64,000 nt of DNA from CAYVQF01 sp964454015 (lineage in GTDB: Bacteria > Myxococcota_A > Bradymonadia > UBA4248): positions 176,843-240,842 of the forward strand of contig CAYVQF010000002.1 of NCBI GenBank assembly GCA_964454015.1, in the 5' to 3' direction. The notes beneath the pieces are model-generated. The model was not told where the DNA came from and made no database searches. It saw only the letters and a list, made by a program, of their open reading frames with translations. How positions within the stretch are numbered: the first letter of the stretch is position 1; every line of letters starts with the position of its first letter. The translations under genes and the position numbers were made by a program. Positions 1 to 9,459 of the stretch are shown one piece after another.

Positions 1-2
1 AC

Positions 3-1106
3 GGTGACGTGGCGGGCGATCAAGAGCGCGCCTTGACTTTGCTGGCGCGGGTTGGCAAGGGCGAGAAGGTCTATGCCCAGGCGCGTTATGCCATGGGGGT
101 GATTCAGACTCACCCGAATGTTCGCCTGTACCGTTCGGCGGTGGAGAGTTTTCAGGAGGCCATCATCGCGGCGGAGTCGCTGGGGGCCGATGGCCAGGAG
201 TTGATTGAGCTCGGCTATTTGGCGCTGGCGCGAATCGCCTACGAGGCCACCAACTACGAAGGGGCGCTCTATTATTACAACAAAGTGCCCCGCACGAGTG
301 TGCGCTATCCTCAGGCGCTCTTCGAGATGGCTTGGACCTATTTCATGCAGGGTGACCAACGCAATGCCCTGGGGACCTTCCACTCCCTGGGTTCTCCCTA
401 CTACGCTGGCTACTATTTCCCCGACCTTTGGGTTCTGGAGGCGACCACCTACCTCAACCTGTGCCGTTATGGTGAGGCTCGTTTGGCGCTGGACACTTTT
501 AAGGAGATCTACCTGTCCCAGCTCCCACGCTTGAGCGAGTTTTTGAGTGCGGGCGGAGACCCGGCGCAGGTTTACACGCGGGTGGTGGCGTCGATCGCGC
601 AACGAGAGAGCGGCAAAGGCGAGCTGCCGGCGATTTTCGTCGAGGCGGTCTTGAGCGATGTGACCTTCTACAACCTCTATAAGATGGTGCGTCAGATCGA
701 GCTAGAGGTCGAGTTGGTGCGGCCAATGGTGGCCCAGTTGGGTGCTCTGGGTACGGAAACCATGACCCAGATGGAACGTGTCAGCGAGAACAAGCGCTTT
801 GAAGCTGGCCTGCGGACGCAGGCGGTGTTGAAGCGGATCGAGAACGAGCTGCGTGAGTGGGACGTGACCTCAACTGAGGCGTTCATCGAGATCATGTCGG
901 CCGAGAAGGAGCTGGATGAGGTGTGCTTGCGTCTCGCTGCGCAAGGGCGTCCCTGTGACTTCACCACTGAGGAAGCGACGGTGGTGTTCTTGGTGGCCGA
1001 TGACTGGCAGTTCTGGCCCTTCGAAGGCGAGTATTGGGTCGATGAGGTTGGGTCCTACAAGAGCTATTTGGGAGACCGTTGTCGGGTGGTTGAATCCCAG
1101 GACTGA
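3..1106 (+). CDS. TPR-like envelope protein, 5' end cut by window edge
   Basis: The frame is open from the first bases and the visible protein begins in the middle of helical repeats, so the true start lies upstream. About 367 residues are visible. Pairs of amphipathic helices with A/Y/W periodicity (for example ALYYYNKVP followed by ALFEMAWTYFMQGD) mark TPR-type repeats in the first ~200 residues. A charged helical stretch follows (ENKRFEAGLRTQAVLKRIENEL), then a compact tail rich in W, F and Y. No membrane segment is seen in the visible part. It is followed 92 bases later by two more TPR proteins on the same strand, suggesting one operon. The Myxococcus gliding cluster also contains several TPR proteins (GltC, GltD, GltE), and this could be a GltC-like member. 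That identity is inference; the TPR call is firm. Confidence 0.75.
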   Translation, partial: GDVAGDQERALTLLARVGKGEKVYAQARYAMGVIQTHPNVRLYRSAVESFQEAIIAAESLGADGQELIELGYLALARIAYEATNYEGALYYYNKVPRTSVRYPQALFEMAWTYFMQGDQRNALGTFHSLGSPYYAGYYFPDLWVLEATTYLNLCRYGEARLALDTFKEIYLSQLPRLSEFLSAGGDPAQVYTRVVASIAQRESGKGELPAIFVEAVLSDVTFYNLYKMVRQIELEVELVRPMVAQLGALGTETMTQMERVSENKRFEAGLRTQAVLKRIENELREWDVTSTEAFIEIMSAEKELDEVCLRLAAQGRPCDFTTEEATVVFLVADDWQFWPFEGEYWVDEVGSYKSYLGDRCRVVESQD

Positions 1107-1198
1107 GACGCCGATGGGCGTTCGATGCGATAGAATCCATGGCGCGTGCGCCATTTCCTGTCTGTGTTAGGCAGGCACCGGGTGATGAGGAGCGAAGG

Positions 1199-4100
1199 AT
1201 GGGCCGTTTCTACGTTGCGACTTTGGCTTTGGCGTTGTGGGTGATGGGTGGCCTGCTGAGTCCTTTGGCGTACAGTCAGACCAAGCGTCGGGGTGATGAT
1301 CTCGGTAGAGGTGCCGTCGAGGATGCCCTGCGAGACAGTGCCTCCCGGGCCGTTGGCGTTGATCAGCGCAGCGAAGAGGAACGGCTGCGTGCCGAGGCAG
1401 AGCGACTGAAGTCGATTGAGGATCTGGGGACGTCTCCGGCGAGTCAGGCTCAGGTGGTGCAACCCGAGGTCGATCCTGCGCGCGTTGATGAGCTTCTCAA
1501 GGAGGTGGAGTCCAAGAATCGCTCTCTGGTGGAACAGTATGAGGCCCTGCTGAACAAGGACCCCACCAACGCCAAGGCACCGGAGTGGTTGTTCCGGATT
1601 GCGGAGTATAAATGGGAAATCAGCAGCTACCGTCACCTGCGAGACATGCGCGAGTGGGTCAAGGAGACCGAGGTGCTGGACGCCCGTGGCCTGGGACCGG
1701 AGGATTGGCCGCCGGCGCCCATGCCCAACTATACGGACGCCATTGAGTACTATCGACGCATCGTGTCGAGCTTCGAGAACTACGATCGTTTGGATGAGGT
1801 GCTGTTCAAGCTTGGGGATGGTTTGATTCGCGCTGGGCAAGCGAAGGAGGGGGTAGGCTATTTGCATCGTTTGACCCAGAGTTATCCCGATTCGCGTTAT
1901 CTCGATCTGGTTTATCTCGCCATGGGTGAGTACTACTTCGAGACGCGCAATATTGGTACGGCTCAGGCAGCCTACGAGAAGATCGTCGACAATTATCCCG
2001 ACAGCCGGGTCTTCAATTATGCGCTGTACAAGTTGGCGTGGACCCACTTGAACACGGGCGACGAGGAGGGCTTCCGGATGGCGGTCGAGACCTTCAAGCG
2101 CGTGGTGGAGACGCTGGACGCCCAGTTCGCCGAATACGTCGATGATGAAGGTATTTTGGACGAGAATCGGCTGCCGCTTGGTGAGGTGTCTTTCCGCAAC
2201 CAAGCCATCAACGACATGATCGTAGCCTATGCCGAGCTCGAAGGCGGCTGGCAGGAGGGACGTGACTACTTCGCGCGCAAGCTCAATGCCGAGCGTTTGC
2301 GGCAAAAAATGGAGATGTTTGGCGAGCTGATGGGCAGCCGCGGCGTTTTCCAAGAACGGGTGGCGATTTACCGCTGGTTGATTGGCACGGATCCCGTGCA
2401 TCATCGGATCCCGGAGTACGCCGAGCGGATCATCGATTCCTACTTCAATATGACGGCGCCCGAGATGATCGAGACGGTGACCCGCGAGTTCATCGATTAC
2501 TTCGAGCCCAACGGGAAGTGGGCCCTGGTGAACGTCAACCACGAGACCGCCTACGTCCGAGCGAGACAGTTTGCAGAAGACAAGCTCTATTCCTTGGCAG
2601 CCACGTACCTGATCGATGCGACCAAGGCGGTGGACCGCAACGACGAGAGCGAAGCCAATCGACTCTTTGCGCAGGCGCGTCGGGATCATGAGGTGTTCTT
2701 GAGTCGATACCCCGAGAGCGCCTACGCCTACGATATGAACTTTTACTACGCCTACATTCTGGACGAGAACTCGGATCGCTCGCTGACCAAGTTGAAGCGT
2801 GCCAGCGGGTCGCGACCTGAGGAGTTCAGGCGCGTGGCGCGGGAGACGATTTTGCCGGATCTGAAGGCTGCTGCCGAGCAGTATCAGCGGGTGATCGAGA
2901 TGCGGGGTCAGCAGAGCGAAGAAGAGGAAGATCACACTCGCGTCTCGGCCAACCGTCAGGTCTTCGTCTACGCCAACATCCTCGCCACGGTCGATCCGGG
3001 GTGGTCCATCGAGGCGTCAGGTAGTGCGCGCAATTTCACTGCCGAGAAGAAAGATAGTGAGGTCAAGGACGCGGAGCCGCTGACGGAGCCGGAGAACGAC
3101 TTCGTCAAGTCTGCTGGCCAGTATGCCGGGCTCTTCCCCACGCACGAGGATACGCCTGGATTCTTGTGGCGATCGGCTGAGATCTATCGTTCCCGCAACC
3201 ACTATAACGAGGCGGCACAGCGTTTCGACGACTTGGTTACCAACTTTCCGCAACACGAGTACGCCGGTCAGGCTGTGGGTTCGATGTTTGCCCTCTACAA
3301 CAAAGCCGAGAACTGGCCCAAGATCGAGTACTGGGCAGAGTGGCTGATCGCGCAGAAGAACTTCAAAGTCTACTCCCTTGCCGAGCTGGAAGACGCCGTC
3401 GGCTATAGCATTGGCCAGCAGGCCAAGGACCTCTACGAGGCCAAGGTGTATAAAGACGCGGCGGAGAAGCTCTACACCCTGAAGGCGCGTTTCCCCGAGA
3501 GGGAGTCGTTGGTGGCGCCAGCGATCATGGGCACGGCCGACATCTACAGGGACGGCAAGATGGTGGCCATGGCGCTGCAGACCTATGAAGAGTTCCGGGG
3601 TGCCTATCCGCACCGTCCCGAGGCGGCGATAGCGACCTGGGAGGCGGCCACGCTCTACGCTCAGAAGACCGATTTCGAGCGCGCCGCAGAGCTCTTTGAA
3701 GTGTTACCCGACGAAGTGGCCGCGCTGGATGCCCGGCTTTCGGGGACGCCAGCAGGCGCGGACAAGGGAAAGAAAGGCGCCAAGGTCAAGGCTGCGGCGC
3801 GGGCAGAGGGCGCGGCGGTGGAGAGCGACGACGAGATCATGGCCAAGAATCGCACGCACCAGTTCATGGGCCTCTTCAATGCCATTCAGTTGCGAGAGGG
3901 TCTGCATGAGTGGGATCGGGCGGTGGCCAATGCGCGTCGCTACTTGGAGATGAACCCCGATGGGAGTGGGGATGTCTATGACGTTGGCGGTGAGTTGATG
4001 CGTGCCAAAGATGCAGCGACCCTGCCCCCGGGGGCGCAGCTTTTGGTCAATCGTGAGGGCACGGACTTCCACTTGGCCGAGCTGCTTCTACGGGCAGGTC

Positions 4101-4927
4101 GGGTGGACGAGGCCATGTCGCAGTATCGGACCTACTTGACGACCTATTCGGGTAACCGTCCAGCTCAGGTACAGGGCCGGCTGGCTTTGGCGCGGGTCTA
4201 CGCTGAGCGCAAGGATCTCAAGGGCCTGGAGCGCGAATTGGCTGAGGCAGAGACGCTCATCACGTCAGCACCTCCGGAGCTGCAAGAGCGCCTGGCGCCA
4301 GGATTGGCAGAGCTGCGCTTTTTGCGGGCCGAGCGCAAGTTCGATGAGTTCAAGGAGGTCAAGCTGGAGTTCCCCGAGCGCGTGTTGCGGCGTCGGGTCG
4401 ACGAGAAGATGAAGATTCGCGATGAGGCGGAGAAGCTCTATACGGCGGTGTCGGATGTCAAGATCGCTGGTTGGACGGCGGCGGCGGCGTGCCGCATCGG
4501 TGAGATGGCGTTGGATTTCCGAGATTCTTTCCGCAATCTGCCCATCCCGGCGGAAATCCGCAACGATCCCGATCGTGAGGCCGATTACATCGCGTGGGTG
4601 GAAGACGAGATTATCTATCCTTTCGAGGACGTGGCCATCAAGCGCTTCGAGTATGCTCTGGACATTGCCCACCAGTTGCGCGTCTACAATCAATGGAGCC
4701 GGCGGAGCGCCCAGCGGATGAGTGAGCTCCAACCCAACGCCTTCCCGGTGACCAATGAGCCTGGCGTGGCGACGGAACACCTGGCGGACGTGGCTCCCAG
4801 AGGAGACTTTGTCGGTGGCATCGCCGAAAGGGGACCGCGCAGCTTGGAAGAGCGTCCGAGTGAGGCGGCCGAGGAGGTTGCGCCTGCGCCTGAGAGCGGT
4901 GCCATGGAGCGTGGTGCGAGCGAGTGA
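1199..4927 (+). CDS. Large periplasmic TPR protein (GltD/AgmU-like)
   Basis: 1242 residues. I start it at the ATG preceded by a GAGGAG Shine-Dalgarno (about 1187-1192), because the protein then opens with a signal peptide (MGRFYVATLALALWVMGG, then cleavage near AYSQ). A longer reading with an extra 20 residues would bury that signal. Nearly all the remainder is TPR-like: repeated blocks such as AQAAYEKIVDNYPDSRVFNYALYK and AAQRFDDLVTNFPQHEYAG resemble outer-membrane lipoprotein and gliding TPR arrays. A Lys/Ala/Gly-rich linker near residues 850-880 interrupts the array. Size, secretion signal and position directly before a TPR lipoprotein resemble Myxococcus AgmU/GltD followed by AglT/GltE. 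I do not see GltA/B barrels or the AglRQS motor here, so the gliding role is only suggested. It probably acts as a periplasmic scaffold. Confidence 0.8.
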   Translation: MGRFYVATLALALWVMGGLLSPLAYSQTKRRGDDLGRGAVEDALRDSASRAVGVDQRSEEERLRAEAERLKSIEDLGTSPASQAQVVQPEVDPARVDELLKEVESKNRSLVEQYEALLNKDPTNAKAPEWLFRIAEYKWEISSYRHLRDMREWVKETEVLDARGLGPEDWPPAPMPNYTDAIEYYRRIVSSFENYDRLDEVLFKLGDGLIRAGQAKEGVGYLHRLTQSYPDSRYLDLVYLAMGEYYFETRNIGTAQAAYEKIVDNYPDSRVFNYALYKLAWTHLNTGDEEGFRMAVETFKRVVETLDAQFAEYVDDEGILDENRLPLGEVSFRNQAINDMIVAYAELEGGWQEGRDYFARKLNAERLRQKMEMFGELMGSRGVFQERVAIYRWLIGTDPVHHRIPEYAERIIDSYFNMTAPEMIETVTREFIDYFEPNGKWALVNVNHETAYVRARQFAEDKLYSLAATYLIDATKAVDRNDESEANRLFAQARRDHEVFLSRYPESAYAYDMNFYYAYILDENSDRSLTKLKRASGSRPEEFRRVARETILPDLKAAAEQYQRVIEMRGQQSEEEEDHTRVSANRQVFVYANILATVDPGWSIEASGSARNFTAEKKDSEVKDAEPLTEPENDFVKSAGQYAGLFPTHEDTPGFLWRSAEIYRSRNHYNEAAQRFDDLVTNFPQHEYAGQAVGSMFALYNKAENWPKIEYWAEWLIAQKNFKVYSLAELEDAVGYSIGQQAKDLYEAKVYKDAAEKLYTLKARFPERESLVAPAIMGTADIYRDGKMVAMALQTYEEFRGAYPHRPEAAIATWEAATLYAQKTDFERAAELFEVLPDEVAALDARLSGTPAGADKGKKGAKVKAAARAEGAAVESDDEIMAKNRTHQFMGLFNAIQLREGLHEWDRAVANARRYLEMNPDGSGDVYDVGGELMRAKDAATLPPGAQLLVNREGTDFHLAELLLRAGRVDEAMSQYRTYLTTYSGNRPAQVQGRLALARVYAERKDLKGLERELAEAETLITSAPPELQERLAPGLAELRFLRAERKFDEFKEVKLEFPERVLRRRVDEKMKIRDEAEKLYTAVSDVKIAGWTAAAACRIGEMALDFRDSFRNLPIPAEIRNDPDREADYIAWVEDEIIYPFEDVAIKRFEYALDIAHQLRVYNQWSRRSAQRMSELQPNAFPVTNEPGVATEHLADVAPRGDFVGGIAERGPRSLEERPSEAAEEVAPAPESGAMERGASE

Positions 4928-4990
4928 GAGGCTTTGCAGGTCTGGTGATGAGCGAAGAATGGCGTACATGTTGGGCGCCCGAGGATAACG

Positions 4991-6109
4991 GTGAATAGGA
5001 TGAAAGGGAAGACTCTACGCATTGGACTGGCTCTGTCCTCGTTGGTGTTGCTGGGATGTGGGCCGAAGGTGGTCGCGGTCGTTCCGATTGACGAGCCTGT
5101 GGAGGTGGTCGATCCGGTGATGAGCCGCAGCGCTGAGGCGTGGTTTCTCGATGGCCTGGCTGCGCTCGAGGAGAGTCCACCCAACTACGAGAGCGCCAAG
5201 CAGCGTTTTGGCAATGCGACGACGGTGCAGCCGAATTACTATGATGGCTGGGTGAACCTCGGCGTGATCGCAGAGCGGCAGGGCGACTTCGAAGGTGGTG
5301 TGGAGAGCTTCACCAAGGCCCTGGCAGTGCGTACCGATGATATCGCGGCGCGACTTGGTTTGGCCCGAAGCCTGATTGGGGCGCGCAAGTATCCCCAGGC
5401 GCTGGAGGCGTTGCGGGGGGTGTTGGGGAGCGACGTAGGGAACGTGGATGCCTACAATCTGATGGCGTTGGCCTACATGCGACAAGGAGACAAGGCCCAG
5501 GCCGAGCGCATGGCCAAGGAGGTTCTGACCCTGGATTTCGAGAATGTCATGGCGCTCAACACGCTGGGCATTCTGTACATGGATCAGAAGAGAGATGCTT
5601 TGGCACAGTTCGTCCTCGAGCGTGCGCGGGGTGTGGCGCCTCAGGATGTGCAGGTACTCAATAACCTAGGGCTGATCGCCTTCAGGGCTGAGCGTCTTTC
5701 CGTAGCGGTGGATCTGTTTTTGGCGGCGGTCGAAGCCAAGCCGGACTTTTTGGCCGCGCGCCTGAATCTTGGCGCCATCTATCTCGACTTTTTGGACTAT
5801 GGCCTGGCGGCGGAACACTTTGCCGTAGCCCACGAGGTCGCACCCGAGTCGACGGCGGCGCACCTGGGACTGGCAGCGAGCCTCTATGGGGTTGGTGAGT
5901 ATGAGCGGGCCGCGGCCCTCTACGAGGCGTATGCCGCGAAAGACCCTGAGGCTGAGACCCCGGTGGCGCGACTGAGCCGGCTCTATGAGCGCCAACTAGG
6001 CGATCAGAAGAAGGCCTGCTTTTGGATGAAGCGACTCTCCACGATGCGTCCGGCGGATCAGGAGCTGAAGGTGACGGCTGATTTCGTGTGCAAAGAGGCG
6101 GGTGAGTAG
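4991..6109 (+). CDS. TPR lipoprotein (GltE/AglT-like)
   Basis: 372 residues. The GTG start is chosen because GAGG sits 6 bases upstream (4981-4984); an in-frame ATG at 5000 is the alternative. The N-terminus is a lipoprotein signal, with LVLLGC as the lipobox, so the mature protein is membrane anchored. From about residue 45 the chain is canonical TPR: NYYDGWVNLGVIAERQGD, NVDAYNLMALAYMRQGD and NVMALNTLGILYMDQKR are clear 34-residue units, roughly eight of them. It ends with three spaced cysteines around KKACFWMKRL and DFVCKEAGE. It lies 63 bases after the large TPR gene on the same strand and likely belongs to the same operon. By analogy with AglT/GltE it may tether the preceding periplasmic TPR protein to the outer membrane. 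That partner assignment is inference. Confidence 0.8.
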   Translation: MNRMKGKTLRIGLALSSLVLLGCGPKVVAVVPIDEPVEVVDPVMSRSAEAWFLDGLAALEESPPNYESAKQRFGNATTVQPNYYDGWVNLGVIAERQGDFEGGVESFTKALAVRTDDIAARLGLARSLIGARKYPQALEALRGVLGSDVGNVDAYNLMALAYMRQGDKAQAERMAKEVLTLDFENVMALNTLGILYMDQKRDALAQFVLERARGVAPQDVQVLNNLGLIAFRAERLSVAVDLFLAAVEAKPDFLAARLNLGAIYLDFLDYGLAAEHFAVAHEVAPESTAAHLGLAASLYGVGEYERAAALYEAYAAKDPEAETPVARLSRLYERQLGDQKKACFWMKRLSTMRPADQELKVTADFVCKEAGE

Positions 6110-6194
6110 GCCGTTCAGGGGTGCGACAGCGGGGGACGCTCCGGGACAAGTCCGCTGTGAAATCGGGCAGATTGGACGCGATTGGGGCGAGCAT

Positions 6195-6222
6195 TTGACA
6201 GGCAGCCGAATGGGGATAGCAT
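6195..6222 (+). promoter_or_regulatory. sigma70-type promoter for rel
   Basis: A perfect -35 TTGACA (6195-6200) is followed after 16 bases by TAGCAT (6217-6222), a 4/6 match to the -10 consensus. Transcription would begin near 6229, leaving a leader of about 70 bases before the rel ATG at 6299. It lies in the 189-base gap after the TPR operon, so rel probably has its own promoter. Confidence 0.55.
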
Positions 6223-6298
6223 AAACTTTGCTGGTGGTTGGCGAGTTGTGACGCGGTGTTGCGACGGTACGACTCACCAAAGGTCGGGTTGAACTCGG

Positions 6299-8542
6299 AT
6301 GCACAGCCCAGAAGGTTCGGGACCTAAGGCGGGGGAGATCTTTGCCAGCGTGGAGCATGCTGGCGTGACAGCACAAGTCGAGCGGTTGTTGGCGACCTTG
6401 CGCTCTTACCACCCGTCGCCCAATGAGGATGTCGTACGTCGCGCTTTCCACTTTGCCTTGGAGCGACACCGTGGGCAATTGCGCAAGTCAGGCGAGCCCT
6501 ACATCATTCACCCCGTTGAGGTGGCTGAGCTGGTGGCGCGACTGAAGCTGGACGAAGCGAGTCTGTGTGCGGCGATATTGCACGATGTCATCGAGGATAC
6601 GGACACGCCGCTGGCGGAGCTGGAGGAAGCCTTTGGTGAGGAGGTGGTATCCCTCGTCGATGGGCTGACCAAACTGGCGAAGTACTCCTTCAACACGGCG
6701 GTGGAGCGTCAGGCCGAGAACTTTCGGAAGATGCTCATTGCCATGAGCCGCGACATTCGCGTGATCCTGATCAAGTTGGCCGACAGGGTGCACAATATGC
6801 GCACGCTGGAGCACATGTCAGAGGACAAACAGGTCCGGATCGCGCAAGAGACGATGGATGTGTATGCGCCCTTGGCCAATCGCTTGGGGGTGGAGTGGAT
6901 CAAGAGGGAGCTCGAGGATCTTTCGTTGCGTTACCTGCACCCAGACGACTATGCGGACTTGGTGGCCAAGTTGGCCAAGATGCAAGACGTCCGCAGAAGT
7001 CATGTGCAGGATGTGGTGGGTATTTTGGAGGAGGGGCTGCGTCGGGCTGGGATTGGGAACTTCGAGGTCTATGGGCGCTTCAAGAATCTCTATTCGATCT
7101 ATCGCAAATTGCGTCGCACCAACACGACCTTTGAGCAACTGTACGACATCATAGCGTTTCGCATTTTGGTCGACACCAAGGTCGATTGTTACAACGCGTT
7201 GGGCGTGGCCCATGACGTGTTTCGTCCAGTCCCGGGTCGTTTCAAGGATTACATCGCGCTGCCCAAGCCCAATATGTATCAGTCCCTGCATACCAGCGTG
7301 ATGGGTCCCTTTCACGAGCGGATCGAAGTGCAGGTGCGCACCCGGGAGATGCACCGGGTGGCTGAAGACGGTATTGCCGCGCACTGGAAGTACAAGGAAG
7401 GCAAGATCGTCCCGAGTAGCGAAGAGAAGAAGTTCGCTTGGCTGCGGCAGTTGATGGAGTGGCAGAAAGATCTTCAGGATCCCAAGGAGTTCCTCGAGAC
7501 GGTCAAGATCGACCTCTTTGCCGATGAGGTCTACGTCTTTACGCCGATGGGTGAGCTGCGCAGCTTTCCCAAGGGATCAACGCCACTGGATTTTGCCTAT
7601 TCCATCCACACCGAGGTCGGCAACCACTGTATTGGCGCCAAAGTCAACGATCAGATGGTGCCGCTCAAGTATCAACTCAAGACGGGTGATCGCATCAACG
7701 TGGTCACCAACCAGCACCAGCGCCCCAAGCAGGACTGGCTCAGTTACGTCGTATCGAGCCGTGCCCGGACCAAGATCAAGCAGTTCATCCACCGTGAGCA
7801 GCGGCAGAAGAGTCGTGAGATTGGGCAGCAACTGGCTGAGAAGGCGCTGAAACGTGCGGGCACCACCCTGGCTCGCTTCGAGAAGAGCCCCGAGCAGCAG
7901 CGGCTGTTTTCGCAGCTCAAGGTGTCGGGGCTGGATGATCTTTTCGTGCAGTTGGGCTTGGGCAAGGTGCAACCCGAGAACCTGACCGATAAGGTGCAGG
8001 CGATCTTGCAGCCGCAGAACCCGGATGAGGTCGCCGATGCGGAGGCCGATGGTCGCTTGGAGCGCCTGGTCGATCGCATCAAGCGCCGCTCGCAGACGGG
8101 GATCGTGGTCGATGGTGTCGACGACATCATGGTGCGTTATGCCAAGTGCTGTGCCCCCGTGCCGGGAGAACCCATTGTGGGCTTCGTGACCCGGGGGCGC
8201 GGGGTGACGGTCCATGCCAAGTCCTGTGGGCGCACGGACGAGCTGGAGCCAGAGCGGCAGGTGACCTGCCATTGGAATATCAAGGCGGCGGCCTCGGATC
8301 TGCGGCGCGCGGTCAACGTCCGGGTGGTCTGTGTCGATCAGCCGGGGATGCTCTCGAACATCACCCAGATGTTTTCCAACATGGGGATCAACATCACCCA
8401 AGCCCATTGCCGGACGACGGAAGAGGGCCGCGCCATCAATGCTTTCGAGGTGATGATCAAGGACGTCAAGCAGCTCCAGCAAGCGCTGCGCACCTTGGCG
8501 CGGTTGCCAGGGGTCATCTCAGCCGAGCGGGCCACGTCCTAG
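6299..8542 (+). CDS. rel: Bifunctional (p)ppGpp synthetase/hydrolase Rel
   Basis: 747 residues, the usual length for long RelA/SpoT homologues. It makes (p)ppGpp from ATP and GTP/GDP and hydrolyses it, driving the stringent response. The N-terminal HD hydrolase is intact: H71, then H95-D96 with ED at 99-100 (ILHDVIEDT), then LADRVHNMRTL. The synthetase has YGRFKNLYSIYRKL, and residues 314-317 read R-F-K-D, the RXKD signature of bifunctional enzymes rather than the EXDD of monofunctional RelA. EDGIAAHWKYKEG follows. A TGS domain (VYVFTPMGELRSFPKGST), a zinc-finger/CC region (YAKCCAPVPGEPIVG) and a C-terminal ACT domain complete the architecture. It is convergent with greA, whose product also acts on RNA polymerase during stress. 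Very sure. Confidence 0.97.
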   Translation: MHSPEGSGPKAGEIFASVEHAGVTAQVERLLATLRSYHPSPNEDVVRRAFHFALERHRGQLRKSGEPYIIHPVEVAELVARLKLDEASLCAAILHDVIEDTDTPLAELEEAFGEEVVSLVDGLTKLAKYSFNTAVERQAENFRKMLIAMSRDIRVILIKLADRVHNMRTLEHMSEDKQVRIAQETMDVYAPLANRLGVEWIKRELEDLSLRYLHPDDYADLVAKLAKMQDVRRSHVQDVVGILEEGLRRAGIGNFEVYGRFKNLYSIYRKLRRTNTTFEQLYDIIAFRILVDTKVDCYNALGVAHDVFRPVPGRFKDYIALPKPNMYQSLHTSVMGPFHERIEVQVRTREMHRVAEDGIAAHWKYKEGKIVPSSEEKKFAWLRQLMEWQKDLQDPKEFLETVKIDLFADEVYVFTPMGELRSFPKGSTPLDFAYSIHTEVGNHCIGAKVNDQMVPLKYQLKTGDRINVVTNQHQRPKQDWLSYVVSSRARTKIKQFIHREQRQKSREIGQQLAEKALKRAGTTLARFEKSPEQQRLFSQLKVSGLDDLFVQLGLGKVQPENLTDKVQAILQPQNPDEVADAEADGRLERLVDRIKRRSQTGIVVDGVDDIMVRYAKCCAPVPGEPIVGFVTRGRGVTVHAKSCGRTDELEPERQVTCHWNIKAAASDLRRAVNVRVVCVDQPGMLSNITQMFSNMGINITQAHCRTTEEGRAINAFEVMIKDVKQLQQALRTLARLPGVISAERATS

Positions 8543-8609
8543 GCTGATGCCCTGTGTGCGTCGGGTCCGCACGGGGCGGGTGCGGTGGCGGTGGTCGTTG
8601 GGGTCTTGC

Positions 8610-9101
8610 TCAATCCCAGTCGGTGCAGGGGCGGAACTCTACGGAGAGGACTTCAAAGTTGCGGTCACCTTTGGGGGCCTTGACCACACACTCGTCGCCC
8701 TCGCGTTTGCCGATGAGGGCGCGCGCGATGGGGCTCGAGATGGAGATGCGGCCTTTGTTGGGGGCCGACTCGTAGTCGCCGACGATGGTGTATTCGCAGC
8801 TCTCGTCGGTCTCGAGGTCGAGGAGCTGGCAGGTGGCGCCAAAGACGATGCGGTCGCCTGAGAGGTTGGCGGGATCGATGACCTCAGCGCCGGCGAGGGC
8901 GCTCTCGAGCTCTTTTTCGCGCCCTGCGATGAAAGACTGCTGCTCCTTGGCGTACTTGTATTCGGCATTTTCAGAGAGGTCGCCGTGGGCGCGGGCCTCC
9001 TCGATGGCACGGATGTTGGCTGGCCGTTCCACTGAGCGCAGTTGTTTGAGGTCTTCCGTAAGGCGACGATAACCCCAGGGGGTCATGGGCTTTCTTTCCA
9101 T
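8610..9101 (-). CDS. greA: Transcription elongation factor GreA
   Basis: 163 residues, standard GreA length. It stimulates RNA polymerase to cleave backtracked transcripts. The N-terminal coiled coil carries the conserved tip sequence ARAHGDLSENAEYKYAKEQQ, including the acidic D and E residues that enter the polymerase secondary channel. The C-terminal FKBP-like domain contains GRISISSPIARALIGKREGDE. The start MERKPMT aligns with the start of E. coli GreA (MQAIPMT), which supports the outer ATG over the internal one six codons later. It lies convergent to rel with a 67-base gap. About 50 bases upstream of its start a terminator-like hairpin faces the gene, suggesting leader control. Confidence 0.96.
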   Translation of the reverse strand: MERKPMTPWGYRRLTEDLKQLRSVERPANIRAIEEARAHGDLSENAEYKYAKEQQSFIAGREKELESALAGAEVIDPANLSGDRIVFGATCQLLDLETDESCEYTIVGDYESAPNKGRISISSPIARALIGKREGDECVVKAPKGDRNFEVLSVEFRPCTDWD

Positions 9102-9459
9102 AAGTCAGTGTTATCCCAGGGACAGACAGAGGCCTGTGTAAGGTTGAAGTAAAAATGGCGGCCCTTATGCAAGCGCCGCCATCCACCCCAGGACCTTTAA
9201 CACATGGCAAGGGAGATGACCACAGGTGTTCGCTGCTCCTCGGCGTGAGGATGGCCAGGGCGTTGCGCGCCAAGGGCTTGGTGCGAGTTGTCACTCGGGG
9301 CGACAACGGGCACAGTGAAGACGTGCGATCGTGGCTGGCGGGCTGAGAAGGCCTGTGGGTGGCTTTTCTACACCGAATGTACGCAGCCTGCGTTCGGATG
9401 CAGGGACATTGTTGCACCGATGCGATGTGTACCATCCTTGGTGCGTTGGAGGAGGGGAC
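9102..9459. other. Divergent intergenic region, greA / ECF sigma operon
   Basis: 358 bases with no convincing gene. It holds the greA leader hairpin (9151-9182) and an inverted repeat GTTGTC-N9-GACAAC (9287-9307) about 150 bases upstream of the sigma gene, which could be an operator. A strong GGAGGAGGGG Shine-Dalgarno just before 9460 defines the sigma start. I found no confident -35/-10 pair in either direction; an ECF-type autoregulated promoter would be expected but I cannot assign one. Confidence 0.5.
9151..9182 (-). terminator. Intrinsic-terminator-like hairpin in the greA leader
   Basis: On the minus strand ATGGCGGC (9175-9182) pairs with GCCGCCAT (9155-9162). A single C·C mismatch and an inner CTT/AAG pairing around an ATGC tetraloop extend the stem. 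It runs straight into a T tract (9151-9155 read on the minus strand). The structure lies about 50 bases before greA and no minus-strand gene lies upstream, so it either attenuates greA or ends a small leader RNA. Confidence 0.6.

Noticed and set aside
1064..2935. Minus-strand frame of about 620 codons opposite the large TPR protein
   Set aside because: His/Leu/Arg-rich antisense frame with no motif; the + strand has a signal peptide and TPRs.
6123..6161. Stem with ACAGC/GCTGT after the TPR lipoprotein gene as a terminator
   Set aside because: The stem has a bulge and a long loop and no T tract follows.
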